42,135 bases of DNA from Methanobacterium sp. UBA353 (GCA_002496805.1 DALO01000003.1:1-42135), one strand, 5' to 3'. Counted from the first letter of the stretch, positions 16,938 to 29,436 are shown. The notes: generated from the letters alone by a model not told the origin. Translations and numbers: made by a program.

Positions 16938-17732
16938 TTAACCATTCAGAATTTTAAGTGCTTCATCTACATCTAAATTATTGTGAACAATCTCGGCAAT
17001 GGCCCTAGTGGTTTTATGTGGGGATGGTGCTTGGAAAATATTCCTACCTATGGCTACTCCGGCTCCACCAACATCAACTGCGTTTTTCACCATTTCCAGA
17101 AGTTCACGGTCAGTTTCCACACGAGGTCCGCCAGCAATGACCAGGGGAACAGGACATCCATCAATTACTTCTTTGAATGTATCAGGGTCTCCAGTGTAGT
17201 TTGTTTTGATAATATCTGCACCCAGTTCTGCACCGGCACGGGCTGCTAGTTTCACCACCTCAGGGTGGTGTTCGTCATCGATTTTTTTGCCTCTAGGATA
17301 CATCATGGCAATCAGGGGCATGCCCCAATCATCACAGATTTCAGAAATACTGCCTAGATGCATTAACATGTCAAGTTCCATCTCTGATCCTACGTTTACG
17401 TGAACGGAAACTGCATCTGCACCCAATTGAATGGCTTTCTCTACGGAAGTGACCAGTACTTTATGATTTGGGTCTGGGCCCAAGGCAGTGCTGGCAGATA
17501 GGTGAATTATTAATCCAATATCTCTCCCGTAACCACGGTGACCACAACCAACCATTCCCTTGTGCATTATAACTGCATTGGCCCCGCCACTGGCAGCTTC
17601 ATCAATGGTTTCAGCCATTTTTATTATTCCTTCTACAGGTCCAATGGAAACTCCATGATCCATTGGTACAATAACACATCTACCAGTTTTTCGATTGATT
17701 ATCCTTTCAATCCTGATTTTTTTCCCTATCAT
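16938..17732 (-). CDS. 2-amino-3,7-dideoxy-D-threo-hept-6-ulosonate synthase (ADH synthase)
   Basis: A class I aldolase-like enzyme of 264 residues. It condenses a deoxyketohexose phosphate with aspartate semialdehyde to start methanogen aromatic amino acid synthesis. The known catalytic residues of the M. jannaschii enzyme (D33, Y153, K184) correspond to D25, Y145 and K176 here at a constant offset, with K176 in ADIIKTNYTGDP as the Schiff-base lysine. The ATG at 17732 is chosen because AGGAGG ends six bases upstream; the GTG at 17738 would abut that site. The site overlaps the gap after the methyltransferase-like gene, so the two are probably co-transcribed. Confidence 0.95.
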   Translation of the reverse strand: MIGKKIRIERIINRKTGRCVIVPMDHGVSIGPVEGIIKMAETIDEAASGGANAVIMHKGMVGCGHRGYGRDIGLIIHLSASTALGPDPNHKVLVTSVEKAIQLGADAVSVHVNVGSEMELDMLMHLGSISEICDDWGMPLIAMMYPRGKKIDDEHHPEVVKLAARAGAELGADIIKTNYTGDPDTFKEVIDGCPVPLVIAGGPRVETDRELLEMVKNAVDVGGAGVAIGRNIFQAPSPHKTTRAIAEIVHNNLDVDEALKILNG

Positions 17733-17746
17733 GAACACCCTCCTTT

Positions 17747-18286
<540 letters not shown>

Positions 18287-18562
18287 GTATCTCACACTTG
18301 TTTTTTATTTAGCACAAATTGGAACTTGGGCCCTGTTTTCCTAGAGATATATACGGATAATCATTTTTAGGAAATTTTTGAGTAATGTTCAGTCCAGTAA
18401 AATCTTTAATCTAACTGTTAAATCTTGTTTTAAAAAAATTCATGATAATTTTACCTATCTTCTTTTCCATCTAAAAATTTAATATATTGATTAAATAATA
18501 ATTATTTTATACATCACTTGGGTCTTAATTTGATTTATTTTTATTCCTATGGGGAATTTATT

Positions 18563-19183
18563 ATGACGGCGGAAGAAAAAAAAGATTTAGAAAAATTCGT
18601 TCATGAACTTCACCAGGAAAAACTTAATCTGGAGAAAGATATCAACGACCTTAATCTTATTAAAATTGAAAAATTAGAGGCTATCAACGAAGAACTTGAG
18701 AAAAAATCTGATTGGATGGACAAAGAGAGGATAAAAGCAATTAAAGAAAGAGATAACCTTATTCGAAAGGTTCGTCATTCCAATGAGAAGAACTGGAAAA
18801 ATGCACTAAAAATGATTTTTATTTTAGGTGTTCTTGATCTGGCAGTTATTCCATTAATAATCACCTTGCTAGGCATACCATTGCAATGGTTATTTGTTTC
18901 CATTGGTCTGGTAACATTTTTTGGCATGATGCTGATTACAAATTACATGTCAGGCACTTCACCATTTAACACTGGTGAAATCAGAAAATCTATCATTACA
19001 TCTCTTACCATAGTTTATCTTGCCTTTGTTCCACTTATCTCCTTTGGAATCTTTGAATCATCATTAGGAGCTTCTGCACAACCTATCGTAAACAACTTCA
19101 CATGGTTAATTGGTGCTGTAATTGTGCTTTACTTCTCCACCCGCCCCATTGAAGAATATATAAAAAAAGTGAATAAAAACTAA
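18563..19183 (+). CDS. Membrane protein with N-terminal coiled coil
   Basis: I do not recognise the family. The 206-residue product has a highly charged N-terminal region (about 1-85) rich in Lys and Glu with heptad-like leucines, likely a coiled coil. Four hydrophobic segments follow, at about 93-112, 114-133, 147-168 and 176-194. No signal peptide is present, so the coiled coil is probably cytoplasmic. The ATG at 18563 is preceded by GGGG at 18551-18554; a TTG at 18518 gives a longer frame but has no such support. It is divergent from the methyltransferase-like gene and convergent with the flavoprotein gene. Confidence 0.65.
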   Translation: MTAEEKKDLEKFVHELHQEKLNLEKDINDLNLIKIEKLEAINEELEKKSDWMDKERIKAIKERDNLIRKVRHSNEKNWKNALKMIFILGVLDLAVIPLIITLLGIPLQWLFVSIGLVTFFGMMLITNYMSGTSPFNTGEIRKSIITSLTIVYLAFVPLISFGIFESSLGASAQPIVNNFTWLIGAVIVLYFSTRPIEEYIKKVNKN

Positions 19184-19217
19184 CGAAGATGGTTATTTTT
19201 TGGGGGTTAACTATTTT

Positions 19218-20480
19218 TCACATAGTTTTATTATTTTTTAAAATCTTTGCTGCACTATTTCCAGCAACATAACCAGTCGAAAATGCTTGTTGCAAATTAT
19301 ATCCTCCCCTACCACCACATCCAGAGATTATTTCACCAGCAAAGAATAAATTCCCAACAAGTTTTGACTCCATTGTTCGGGGATTTATTTCCTTTTGTGA
19401 TACACCACCACATGTGATCATGGCTTTATCCATGGGAAGATATCCAGATAGTGTTAAAGGTAGTGATTTTAATGTTTCCAGTAAATTTAATCTCTCTTTT
19501 TTAGTTACCTGGTTCAACTTTTTTTTGGGATCAATCGATATATTATTTAATAGGGGATCGATCATGCTTTTAGGGAGGTGATTGGTTAAGTAAGTTCTCA
19601 AACTCTTTTTGCTCTGTTTCTGGAAGTCTTCAACCAGACAGACACCCAAAGTTTCCGGACGGATTTCCGGTACAAAATCAATATATAACTTTATATCACC
19701 GTGCACATCCATCAATTCCACAATCGTATTGCTGCTGTCAAGAATAACTGGTCCTGAAACACCAAAATGGGTTAAAAGAAGGTTTCCACTGGATAAAAGT
19801 TTCTTTTTCTTCCCATATCCTATACTCAGTCCAACATTTTCCAAGGTAACACCTTTTAGATCATGCACCCATTCTTCACTCACACGTAAAGGAACACCAC
19901 CTGGTTTTAGGTCAGTGACTTGGTGCCCTACTGATTTGGCAATTCTAAAACCATCTCCTGTAGAACCTGTAAATTTGTAAGTTACCCCCCCAGTGGCTAT
20001 GACAACCGATTGTGCAATGATTACCTCATTTTTTGTTGATCTAAGTTCAAAGTTCTCAAATGCCTTTTGAAGATGTTTAAGACAGTAATTGTAATTTACA
20101 TCTACATTGTTTTCTTCCAAAACTTTTAATAGAACGTTCACAATTGATTTGGATTTTTCAGTGAATGGGAATATGCGCCCGTCATCTTTTTCTTTTAGTT
20201 TGAGACCATTTTTTTGGAAAAAATTCATCAAATCTTGATTGGAAAATTCACTGAAGACATCCCGGTAAAATGAACCATTTTTTCCGAATTTTTCCAGAAA
20301 AACTTCCAACGTTGAGGAATTGGTAAGGTTACACTTTCCATTTGCGGTTAAAAGGAGTTTACGGCCAATTATATCATTTTTTTCCAGGAGGATTACTTTA
20401 TTTCCCTGTTGTACTCCTTGAATGGCTGCCATACATCCTCCTGGTCCTGCTCCGACCACAGCAATGTCATATTTTTTCAT
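19218..20480 (-). CDS. HI0933-family (BaiN/YhiN-like) FAD-dependent flavoprotein
   Basis: A 420-residue NAD(P)/FAD-dependent oxidoreductase-like protein. The N-terminal dinucleotide-binding motif is VVGAGPGGCMAA (8-19), followed by the family signature GRKLLLTANGKCNLTN (39-54). The C-terminus has the second FAD-contact region, LFFAGEIISGCGGRGGYNLQ. The family is widespread in bacteria and some archaea, and its physiological substrate is generally unknown. The ATG has GGTAT close upstream. It is followed by aspS on the same strand after 142 bases, which gives no clear functional link. Confidence 0.9.
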   Translation of the reverse strand: MKKYDIAVVGAGPGGCMAAIQGVQQGNKVILLEKNDIIGRKLLLTANGKCNLTNSSTLEVFLEKFGKNGSFYRDVFSEFSNQDLMNFFQKNGLKLKEKDDGRIFPFTEKSKSIVNVLLKVLEENNVDVNYNYCLKHLQKAFENFELRSTKNEVIIAQSVVIATGGVTYKFTGSTGDGFRIAKSVGHQVTDLKPGGVPLRVSEEWVHDLKGVTLENVGLSIGYGKKKKLLSSGNLLLTHFGVSGPVILDSSNTIVELMDVHGDIKLYIDFVPEIRPETLGVCLVEDFQKQSKKSLRTYLTNHLPKSMIDPLLNNISIDPKKKLNQVTKKERLNLLETLKSLPLTLSGYLPMDKAMITCGGVSQKEINPRTMESKLVGNLFFAGEIISGCGGRGGYNLQQAFSTGYVAGNSAAKILKNNKTM

Positions 20481-20622
20481 TTATACCAGATCCTATAAGA
20501 ACGGTTGAACTTTAGGGAAGATTGGATGGGAGTAGGTTTTTTAAAAAAAAATTATGGACATTTTTTTTAATTTTTAATAAAATAACAGGAATTTTGATCG
20601 ACTATTTTTAAAAAAGGTGATA

Positions 20623-21942
20623 TTAGGGTGCCAGCCTTCTCCGGTCCCTTGGGAACAAAACAGTTTCACGGATGTTTTTCATTCCAGTAAGACACATGGT
20701 AAACCTTTCAGCTCCCAAACCCCAGCCGGCATGTGGGGGCATACCATATTCGAATGAAGCAAGGTAACGTTGGAATGAATCTGGATTTAGTCCCTGCTTT
20801 TTTATCCTTTCAACCAGGAGGTCATGTTGGTGGACCCTAGTTGCCCCTGAGGAGATCTCCAGATCTTTATACATCAAGTCAAAAGCAAAACTCTTTTCAG
20901 GCTCTTCTGTGTGGGGCATGACATAGAATGGTTTAATGTCACTGGGCCAGTTGGTAATAAAATAGTAACCATCCATGATTTCTCCCAGCACCTTTTCAGC
21001 TGCCCGGGAAAGATCGTCTCCATAGTGAAGAGTTACTCCTTTGGAGTTAACCATATCAATCACTTCATCATATTCAAGACGAGGGAATGGTAGATCTGGG
21101 ACTTCTAAATGGACACCAATTTCTTCCAATTCTGCTTTACAGTTCTTTTTAACTTCTTCAATGGCATTGTGCACCAGTTTCTCCAAGATGCTCATCACAT
21201 CTTCATTGTCAGCAAATGCCACCTCTACATCAATTGATATGACTTCGTTTAGGTGGCGTTGAGTATCATGTTCCTCAGCCCGGAAGATTGGTGCAATTTC
21301 GAATACTTTATCCAATCCGGTGGCCATCATCATCTGCTTGTAAAGCTGTGGACTTTGACCCAGGAAGGCTTCCCTTTCAAAGTAAGTGATGGGGAATAGT
21401 TCGGTACCGCCTTCAGTTGCTGAACCAACAAGTTTAGGTGTGTTAATCTCCATAAATCCGTTATCTTCCAAGTAAACTCTTACTGAATGTAGCATGGCAC
21501 TTTTTATCTTGAATATGGCGCTAACACTGTGTTTCCTGAGATCCATGTATCTGGAGTCGAGTCTAGTGTCAATTTCTGCCTTCACTTTCTCAGTGGGATC
21601 CAGAGGCAATGGCTGTTCTGAGTTATTAAGCAACTTGATTTCTTCTGGAATTACTTCAACACCACCAGGAGCTTTTGACGAACCTTGCACTTTTCCTCTT
21701 ACGCTCAAAACAGATTCTTTTCTTAGTTTACGGATTTCACTAAGTAATTCTGGCGAAATTTTTTTGCTGGGGGCGGTGACCTGAGTTATCCCATTCCTAT
21801 CCCGGAGTAGTACAAAAATGATTCCTCCCAAGTCACGGATTTCATGAACCCAACCCATGAGAGTTACTGATTCACCTTCAATTGTATCGTCTAGTTCTTC
21901 TGAGTAATGTGTTCTTCTCCAGTTTCCTAATGAATCGGTCAT
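20623..21942 (-). CDS. aspS: Aspartate--tRNA ligase, probably non-discriminating (Asp/Asn)
   Basis: Archaeal/eukaryal-type AspRS of 439 residues. It has an N-terminal OB-fold anticodon domain and the class II catalytic core, with motif 2 at FRAEEHDTQRHLNE and motif 3 at GWGLGAERFTMCL. In archaeal enzymes that charge only tRNA-Asp, a Trp (W26) and a Lys (K85, Thermococcus numbering) occupy two anticodon-loop contacts. Here the aligned positions are H33 (GWVHE) and P92 (SSKAPGG), the pair seen in non-discriminating enzymes. It therefore probably also makes Asp-tRNA-Asn for amidation by GatCAB. The ATG has GAGGAGAT just upstream. Confidence 0.95.
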   Translation of the reverse strand: MTDSLGNWRRTHYSEELDDTIEGESVTLMGWVHEIRDLGGIIFVLLRDRNGITQVTAPSKKISPELLSEIRKLRKESVLSVRGKVQGSSKAPGGVEVIPEEIKLLNNSEQPLPLDPTEKVKAEIDTRLDSRYMDLRKHSVSAIFKIKSAMLHSVRVYLEDNGFMEINTPKLVGSATEGGTELFPITYFEREAFLGQSPQLYKQMMMATGLDKVFEIAPIFRAEEHDTQRHLNEVISIDVEVAFADNEDVMSILEKLVHNAIEEVKKNCKAELEEIGVHLEVPDLPFPRLEYDEVIDMVNSKGVTLHYGDDLSRAAEKVLGEIMDGYYFITNWPSDIKPFYVMPHTEEPEKSFAFDLMYKDLEISSGATRVHQHDLLVERIKKQGLNPDSFQRYLASFEYGMPPHAGWGLGAERFTMCLTGMKNIRETVLFPRDRRRLAP

Positions 21943-22157
21943 ATTATAATCTCCTCAAAAAAATATTGTTTATTCTTTGTTTCCATTTTTACGTTACAAA
22001 CTAAATAGTATCATAGTAATGTGAGAAAAGCATTAATTTAGATTCAATTCACACATACCAAATGCAATGATATAATAAAATTGTTCTAACTATAATATGA
22101 TTACTATAATAATTAACTATTCCATTATCAGGGCCAATGAAAAATTATAATAATTAT

Positions 22158-23435
22158 TCAATCTTGATCTAAACGTCTTTTGAAAGATTCAGCGTGGGCA
22201 TATAATCCTTCATATTCTGCTAAAGGAATCACCACGTCTTTCAGGCTGTTCAAACCATCTTTTGTTATTTTTTGCACTGTTGGTTTTTTCAAGAAAGATT
22301 CAGTTGATAATCCAGAGTACATCTTAGCGCAAAATCCGGTGGGTAAAACATGATTTGTTCCAGAACCATAATCACCAGCTGCAACAGGTGTTAAATCTCC
22401 CAAAAATATTGAAGCAGCATTTTTGATTTCTGGAACTATTTTTTCAGGATGTGACGTCATGATCATAAGGTGTTCTGGGGCATAATCATTAGAAAAATCT
22501 ATGGCTTCTTGAATACTATCAACTATAACGATTAAACCATTGTTATCAAGAGATTCTTGAATAATATCCTTCCTTTTCATATGGGGGAGTTCTGATTGAA
22601 TGTTAAGTTTTACTTTTTTTGCTAATTCAGAGGATGTGGTTACCAGCACGGATGCTGATTGAGGATCGTGTTCTGCTTGTGCCAACAGATCAATTGTAAT
22701 GTAATGAGGATTACCAGTTTCATCAGCAATTATAAGGACTTCAGAAGGGCCTGCAGGGAAGTCAATATCTACTTGTCCGTAAACCATCTTTTTAGCGGCT
22801 GTTACGAAGATATTTCCAGGTCCAACAATTTTATCTACTTTTTCAATGGTTTCGGTACCATAAGCCATGGCAGCAATGGCTTGAGCTCCTCCAACTTTGT
22901 ATACTTTGTCTGCACCGGCAAGACATGCTGTTGCCAGGATAACATCATCCACTGTGCCATTTTTTCCTGGTGGGGTGCAACAAATTATCTCATCCACCCC
23001 TGCTACTTTAGCTGGGATCACGGTCATCAAGATACTTGAAGGATAAGCAGCTCTCCCTCCAGGTATATAACATCCAACTTTTTCCAGTGGACGTACTATC
23101 TGCCCAGCATTCACTCCATTATCCACATCCATTGACCAATCCATGGGTAATTGGGCCTGATGGAATTTCCTGATATTTTGCGCTGCCTTTTTTATACTGC
23201 TCATTAATTCAGAGTCAATTTTTTTTAAACTCTCTCTAAGATCGTATTCACTTACTTGGAAATCCTTTAAATCAACACAATCGAACTTATTTGTGTAATT
23301 ACGGAGTGCATTGTCTTGATTTTTTTCCACGTCACTAACAATATCTCGTACAGTCTCTAAAACTGAGTTTGAATCAATTTGAGAACGTTTTAATAATTTT
23401 ATCCTATTTTGATTTTTTAATTTGAGAATTTTCAT
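22158..23435 (-). CDS. hisD: Histidinol dehydrogenase
   Basis: Catalyses the last two oxidations of histidine synthesis, L-histidinol to L-histidine with NAD. The 425-residue protein has the family signature DFPAGPSEVLIIAD, the GPGN loop, zinc-site and catalytic regions (AEHDPQ and YAPEHL), and the GSGTNHVLPT segment. The length is normal. The ATG is preceded by CGGTAAT. It stands alone here rather than in a his cluster, as is usual in methanogens, and is divergent from the UPF0058 gene. Confidence 0.97.
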   Translation of the reverse strand: MKILKLKNQNRIKLLKRSQIDSNSVLETVRDIVSDVEKNQDNALRNYTNKFDCVDLKDFQVSEYDLRESLKKIDSELMSSIKKAAQNIRKFHQAQLPMDWSMDVDNGVNAGQIVRPLEKVGCYIPGGRAAYPSSILMTVIPAKVAGVDEIICCTPPGKNGTVDDVILATACLAGADKVYKVGGAQAIAAMAYGTETIEKVDKIVGPGNIFVTAAKKMVYGQVDIDFPAGPSEVLIIADETGNPHYITIDLLAQAEHDPQSASVLVTTSSELAKKVKLNIQSELPHMKRKDIIQESLDNNGLIVIVDSIQEAIDFSNDYAPEHLMIMTSHPEKIVPEIKNAASIFLGDLTPVAAGDYGSGTNHVLPTGFCAKMYSGLSTESFLKKPTVQKITKDGLNSLKDVVIPLAEYEGLYAHAESFKRRLDQD

Positions 23436-23634
23436 TTTATTACCGGTATTTTTTCTTTTGTCTAAAGTTAAGGCGATAATTTTTTTAGAATGATATTTCT
23501 TTTCCAGTGTGGATCAGTCAAAACCTTTATTTGCAACCACGGGCAAAGAATAATTTATCCACTATGCCAAGCATTCGAATAATACTTTATATCTAGTGCT
23601 TATGGTTGTATGGGTATAGATTTTAGTGCATAAG

Positions 23635-23642
23635 TTTATATA
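23635..23642 (+). promoter_or_regulatory. TATA box for the UPF0058-cpgS unit
   Basis: TTTATATA lies about 52-59 bases before the UPF0058 ATG, leaving a leader of about 27 bases that contains AGGTG. It would drive the UPF0058 gene and the closely following cpgS. Confidence 0.5.
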
Positions 23643-23671
23643 TTCCTGTTGGTCGAATTAGTTTGTTAATA

Positions 23672-24017
<346 letters not shown>

Positions 24018-24041
24018 ATTAACCCCTGGCTGGTGATGAGA

Positions 24042-25418
<1,377 letters not shown>

Positions 25419-25491
25419 ATAGCTTTTATGGTCTTCTATTTTTTGAATACTTATTTTCTTTTTCATTTGATTGAATTTAGTATTATTTTGG

Positions 25492-26061
25492 ATGTATGTG
25501 GTTATATTGTTGGAAAATCCTGATTACAAAAAATTTGATTATGATAAAATCAAAAAACAGCTCTCGTTTAACTTGGCTGAGAAAAAGATTATTAAAGAGC
25601 TTAATATCCAACCAGATGCATTCATCCCGGTTTTATTTTCACTGAAGTTCGGGGGTGATTGGAGCTTCAAGACGAAAAATTTAGCTGCTATGGCTGTTAA
25701 AGAGAAAATTACTCGTTACAATGGGAAAATATGTGAGGGTTATACTCTGGAGAGAGTTACTCTATTTGTTAATCCTCAGGTTATATCCACAGAGGGCAAA
25801 GTTTTGAGACTGGAAAAATGTGGTAATAAAAATGAGCGTGAGCTGGTGGAAAGACCCTTCCAGGTTAAGCTTGATGCAGAAGACATTATACTATCAGAAC
25901 TCAACCCTGAAACAATGACTATAATTCTAAAAAGGATAGAAGGACCCCTCAGTTTTGAAGGATCTGCAGCTTACGGGGTTTCCCATGAAATAGAGCACCT
26001 TACAGGTTGTGAACATACAGGGAAGTTCATATGGGAATTTAAATACAATCTAGAATATTAA
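25492..26061 (+). CDS. Peptide deformylase-like metalloprotein
   Basis: A protein of about 189 residues related to peptide deformylases. The zinc motif HEIEH followed by LTG (HExxH, as in the deformylase HEIDHLNG) is near residue 165. An NLAAMAV segment (about residues 62-68) recalls deformylase motif I (GLAAxQ), and VNPQVIS is also present. The EKCGN segment may correspond to the motif II cysteine (EGCLS), though the fit is weak. Archaea do not formylate initiator Met-tRNA, so classical deformylation is unlikely and the true substrate is unknown. The start is uncertain: no good ribosome site is seen, and TTG 25471 or TTG 25507 are alternatives. It lies 73 bases after cpgS. Confidence 0.65.
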   Translation: MYVVILLENPDYKKFDYDKIKKQLSFNLAEKKIIKELNIQPDAFIPVLFSLKFGGDWSFKTKNLAAMAVKEKITRYNGKICEGYTLERVTLFVNPQVISTEGKVLRLEKCGNKNERELVERPFQVKLDAEDIILSELNPETMTIILKRIEGPLSFEGSAAYGVSHEIEHLTGCEHTGKFIWEFKYNLEY

Positions 26062-26176
26062 GTTTTACAATAATAAGAATACTCTAATAAATATTAATAA
26101 ATATTTACTCTTGAATGTTTTCATAATTTACTATTCGGACTTGATGTTACCTAAATTAACCATCTTTAGTCGAGAA

Positions 26177-26395
26177 TTATCTCCCATATGATATTTTCCC
26201 AAAAACTTCTCTTTTCTGGATTTTACCATCTTCCCCATGAATGAACACTTCAACATTGTATCGTTTTCCTTCTTTTTCGGCAAATTTGATTGCGTCTTCT
26301 TTACTTTCAAAGTTTGCAGAGGCTTTTACAGCTCCATCTCTTTTAACATCCCATCCACCTTGTTTACCGTTAATTACATGTATATTAGCTGCCAT
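26177..26395 (-). CDS. DUF2188 domain protein
   Basis: A 72-residue protein made up of a single DUF2188-like domain. It begins IHVINGKQGGWDVKRDG and continues with the SKEDAIKFAEKEGKR helix and the VEVFIHGEDGKIQ strand pair. The family has a small alpha/beta fold and no established role. The ATG follows TGTGAT. It is divergent from the thermosome gene across a 243-base spacer and convergent with the deformylase-like gene. Confidence 0.8.
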   Translation of the reverse strand: MAANIHVINGKQGGWDVKRDGAVKASANFESKEDAIKFAEKEGKRYNVEVFIHGEDGKIQKREVFGKISYGR

Positions 26396-26576
26396 TTTAT
26401 CACATGCCTTCCGTATAATAATTTACTTCAAATATGTATTAAGTGTTCTTAATAACTAATAAGTGTTGCTATAATAATAAAAAGTCATTGGTAATTTTAG
26501 ATGTCTAACTTATCAATTCATGCTTTGTTTTTTATGTGCGGATTTTATCAATTGTCCTAACTAAGCATATAGTAAG

Positions 26577-26607
<31 letters not shown>

Positions 26608-26638
26608 CTATCAATTGAGAAAAAAGGAGATGATTAAT

Positions 26639-28274
<1,636 letters not shown>

Positions 28275-28279
<5 letters not shown>

Positions 28280-28308
28280 GTCATTGACTTACACCCTTCT
28301 TTTTTTTT
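28275..28308 (+). terminator. Hairpin and T-run after the thermosome gene
   Basis: TGTAAGT-CATTG-ACTTACA forms a seven-base-pair stem with a five-base loop, overlapping the thermosome stop codon, and is followed by an uninterrupted T-run at 28300-28308. T-runs are the usual archaeal termination signal. Confidence 0.7.
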
Positions 28309-28592
28309 AAATTTCTATTCTTTTTAACAATTTAGTATTCCAGAAATCAACCAATTATGAATATTTATTCAAATCCTTCAATTATGTTTTTAAATCCTCA
28401 AATATTATCTCAGGGGGCCTAACTTTCAAATACCATAAATATTAACATAATTTTAGGTGAACCTAAACTAAGTAGTTGCTCACGAATTATATTTATTTAT
28501 GACACTTCACATATTATTTTAAATTAAGGATGATCTGGAATGTTTAGAAAATTGGTAGAAAATTTTCTGTTAATCAACAGTGGTGATATTAA
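28280..28592. other. Gap between thermosome gene and exported unknown protein
   Basis: About 313 bases without a gene. It starts with the thermosome terminator (28275-28308) and contains a 16-base palindrome (28452-28467). It ends with a good ribosome site (GTGGTGAT) for the next gene. No RNA gene was recognised in the AT-rich remainder. Confidence 0.5.
28452..28467. promoter_or_regulatory. DtxR-box-like palindrome TTTAGGTGAACCTAAA
   Basis: Seven-base arms TTTAGGT and ACCTAAA separated by GA. The TTAGG...CCTAA half-sites resemble operators of the DtxR/IdeR family. It is about 125 bases before the next start codon, so it may lie near that gene's promoter. A DtxR/MntR-family regulator is encoded at 34300-34740. 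The match to any regulator is inferred. Confidence 0.45.
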
Positions 28593-29285
28593 ATGAGATG
28601 GTTAATGGTTTTAATAACCATAATTGCATTAATATTAGGTTATTCATTTATATCAGTGGCTAATGGCCCTTTTGACCCTTTAGGAAGAACTGCATTTGTA
28701 AAATTAGGAAACCCAGATTTTTATCCGGGTCATCCCCATTCTCAACTATTGGCTGAGTATGCTGAGGAAAGAAATTCAAAATGCGCATTGATATGTCATT
28801 TTGCTGGAAGTTCCAACTACCGTAGCTATCAGGATGGTAATGTTTTTATCATTGAACTGGCCTTCATTGACACTCAGGGGACTGGTGCCGAAGGAGATAC
28901 AAACTACTTAGATTCACTTAGTATAGCACTATTTGGAATTCCTGATGGCAGATACAAATACAAATCTGATGGAATTGTATTTGATAATTATGATGAAGCC
29001 ATGGAGCACGTCTACACTCTTGCACGTAATCATGGTCAAGAGGGTGCTATACCTATGGCCTGGCATGGCAGTGCCCGTAAAGGCAATCCAATCTTTATTC
29101 AGGGTTGTGGATTTCCTTTGTATTTTCACATACTGCAAAAAACTTATGGTATTATTCCCGCCTACGTGTATACTGTTTATGGCATGATTTTTCCCTATAT
29201 CCATAGTCCCTATAAGTGGTTTGAGCTGAGAAATTCAACTGATCTCCAACTACTATACCGTGGCGGTAATCTGAACTACGAGTAA
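28593..29285 (+). CDS. Exported or membrane-anchored protein of unknown function
   Basis: I do not recognise this 230-residue protein. It begins with a hydrophobic segment (about residues 3-23), which is either an uncleaved anchor or a signal peptide. The rest is probably extracytoplasmic and rich in Tyr, His and Gly. Notable segments are NPDFYPGHPHSQLLAEY, ICHFAGSSNYRSY, PMAWHGSARKG, and a late hydrophobic patch (about 177-205) that may be a second membrane segment. Conserved-looking His residues could bind metal. GTGGTGAT lies upstream of the ATG. A DtxR-box-like palindrome lies about 125 bases upstream, suggesting metal regulation (inference). Confidence 0.6.
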   Translation: MRWLMVLITIIALILGYSFISVANGPFDPLGRTAFVKLGNPDFYPGHPHSQLLAEYAEERNSKCALICHFAGSSNYRSYQDGNVFIIELAFIDTQGTGAEGDTNYLDSLSIALFGIPDGRYKYKSDGIVFDNYDEAMEHVYTLARNHGQEGAIPMAWHGSARKGNPIFIQGCGFPLYFHILQKTYGIIPAYVYTVYGMIFPYIHSPYKWFELRNSTDLQLLYRGGNLNYE

Positions 29286-29368
29286 AAACATTTCTTTTTT
29301 CCTTATTTTTTTTAGTTTTTAGACTATTTTCTACAAAATTCATTCCATAAATCTCCAACCCCAGTAAT

Positions 29369-29401
29369 TATAATGATTAATCATAATCTATAATGATTAA
29401 T
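29369..29401. repeat. Two direct repeats TATAATGATTAAT upstream of acs
   Basis: The 13-mer occurs at 29369-29381 and 29389-29401, with starts 20 bases apart (about two helical turns). The first copy overlaps a perfect 12-base palindrome, ATGATTAATCAT (29373-29384). They lie just upstream of the acs TATA box, a position typical of archaeal activator sites. Function is inferred. Confidence 0.5.
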
Positions 29402-29409
29402 AATAGTAA

Positions 29410-29419
29410 TATATATATA
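29410..29419 (+). promoter_or_regulatory. TATA box for acs
   Basis: TATATATATA lies about 68-77 bases before the acs ATG. It is flanked upstream by two direct repeats and overlapped downstream by the inverted repeat at 29418-29436. Confidence 0.55.
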
Positions 29420-29436
29420 CTAAGAAATACTTAGTA
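29418..29436. promoter_or_regulatory. Inverted repeat TACTAAG-AAATA-CTTAGTA at the acs promoter
   Basis: Perfect seven-base arms around a five-base spacer, starting at the end of the TATA box and reaching the predicted transcription start. Such placement would suit a repressor operator. No regulator is known for it here. Confidence 0.45.

Noticed and set aside
26080..26110. Repeated AATAAATATT-like units after the deformylase-like gene
   Set aside because: Simple AT-rich sequence without a clear stem or functional context.
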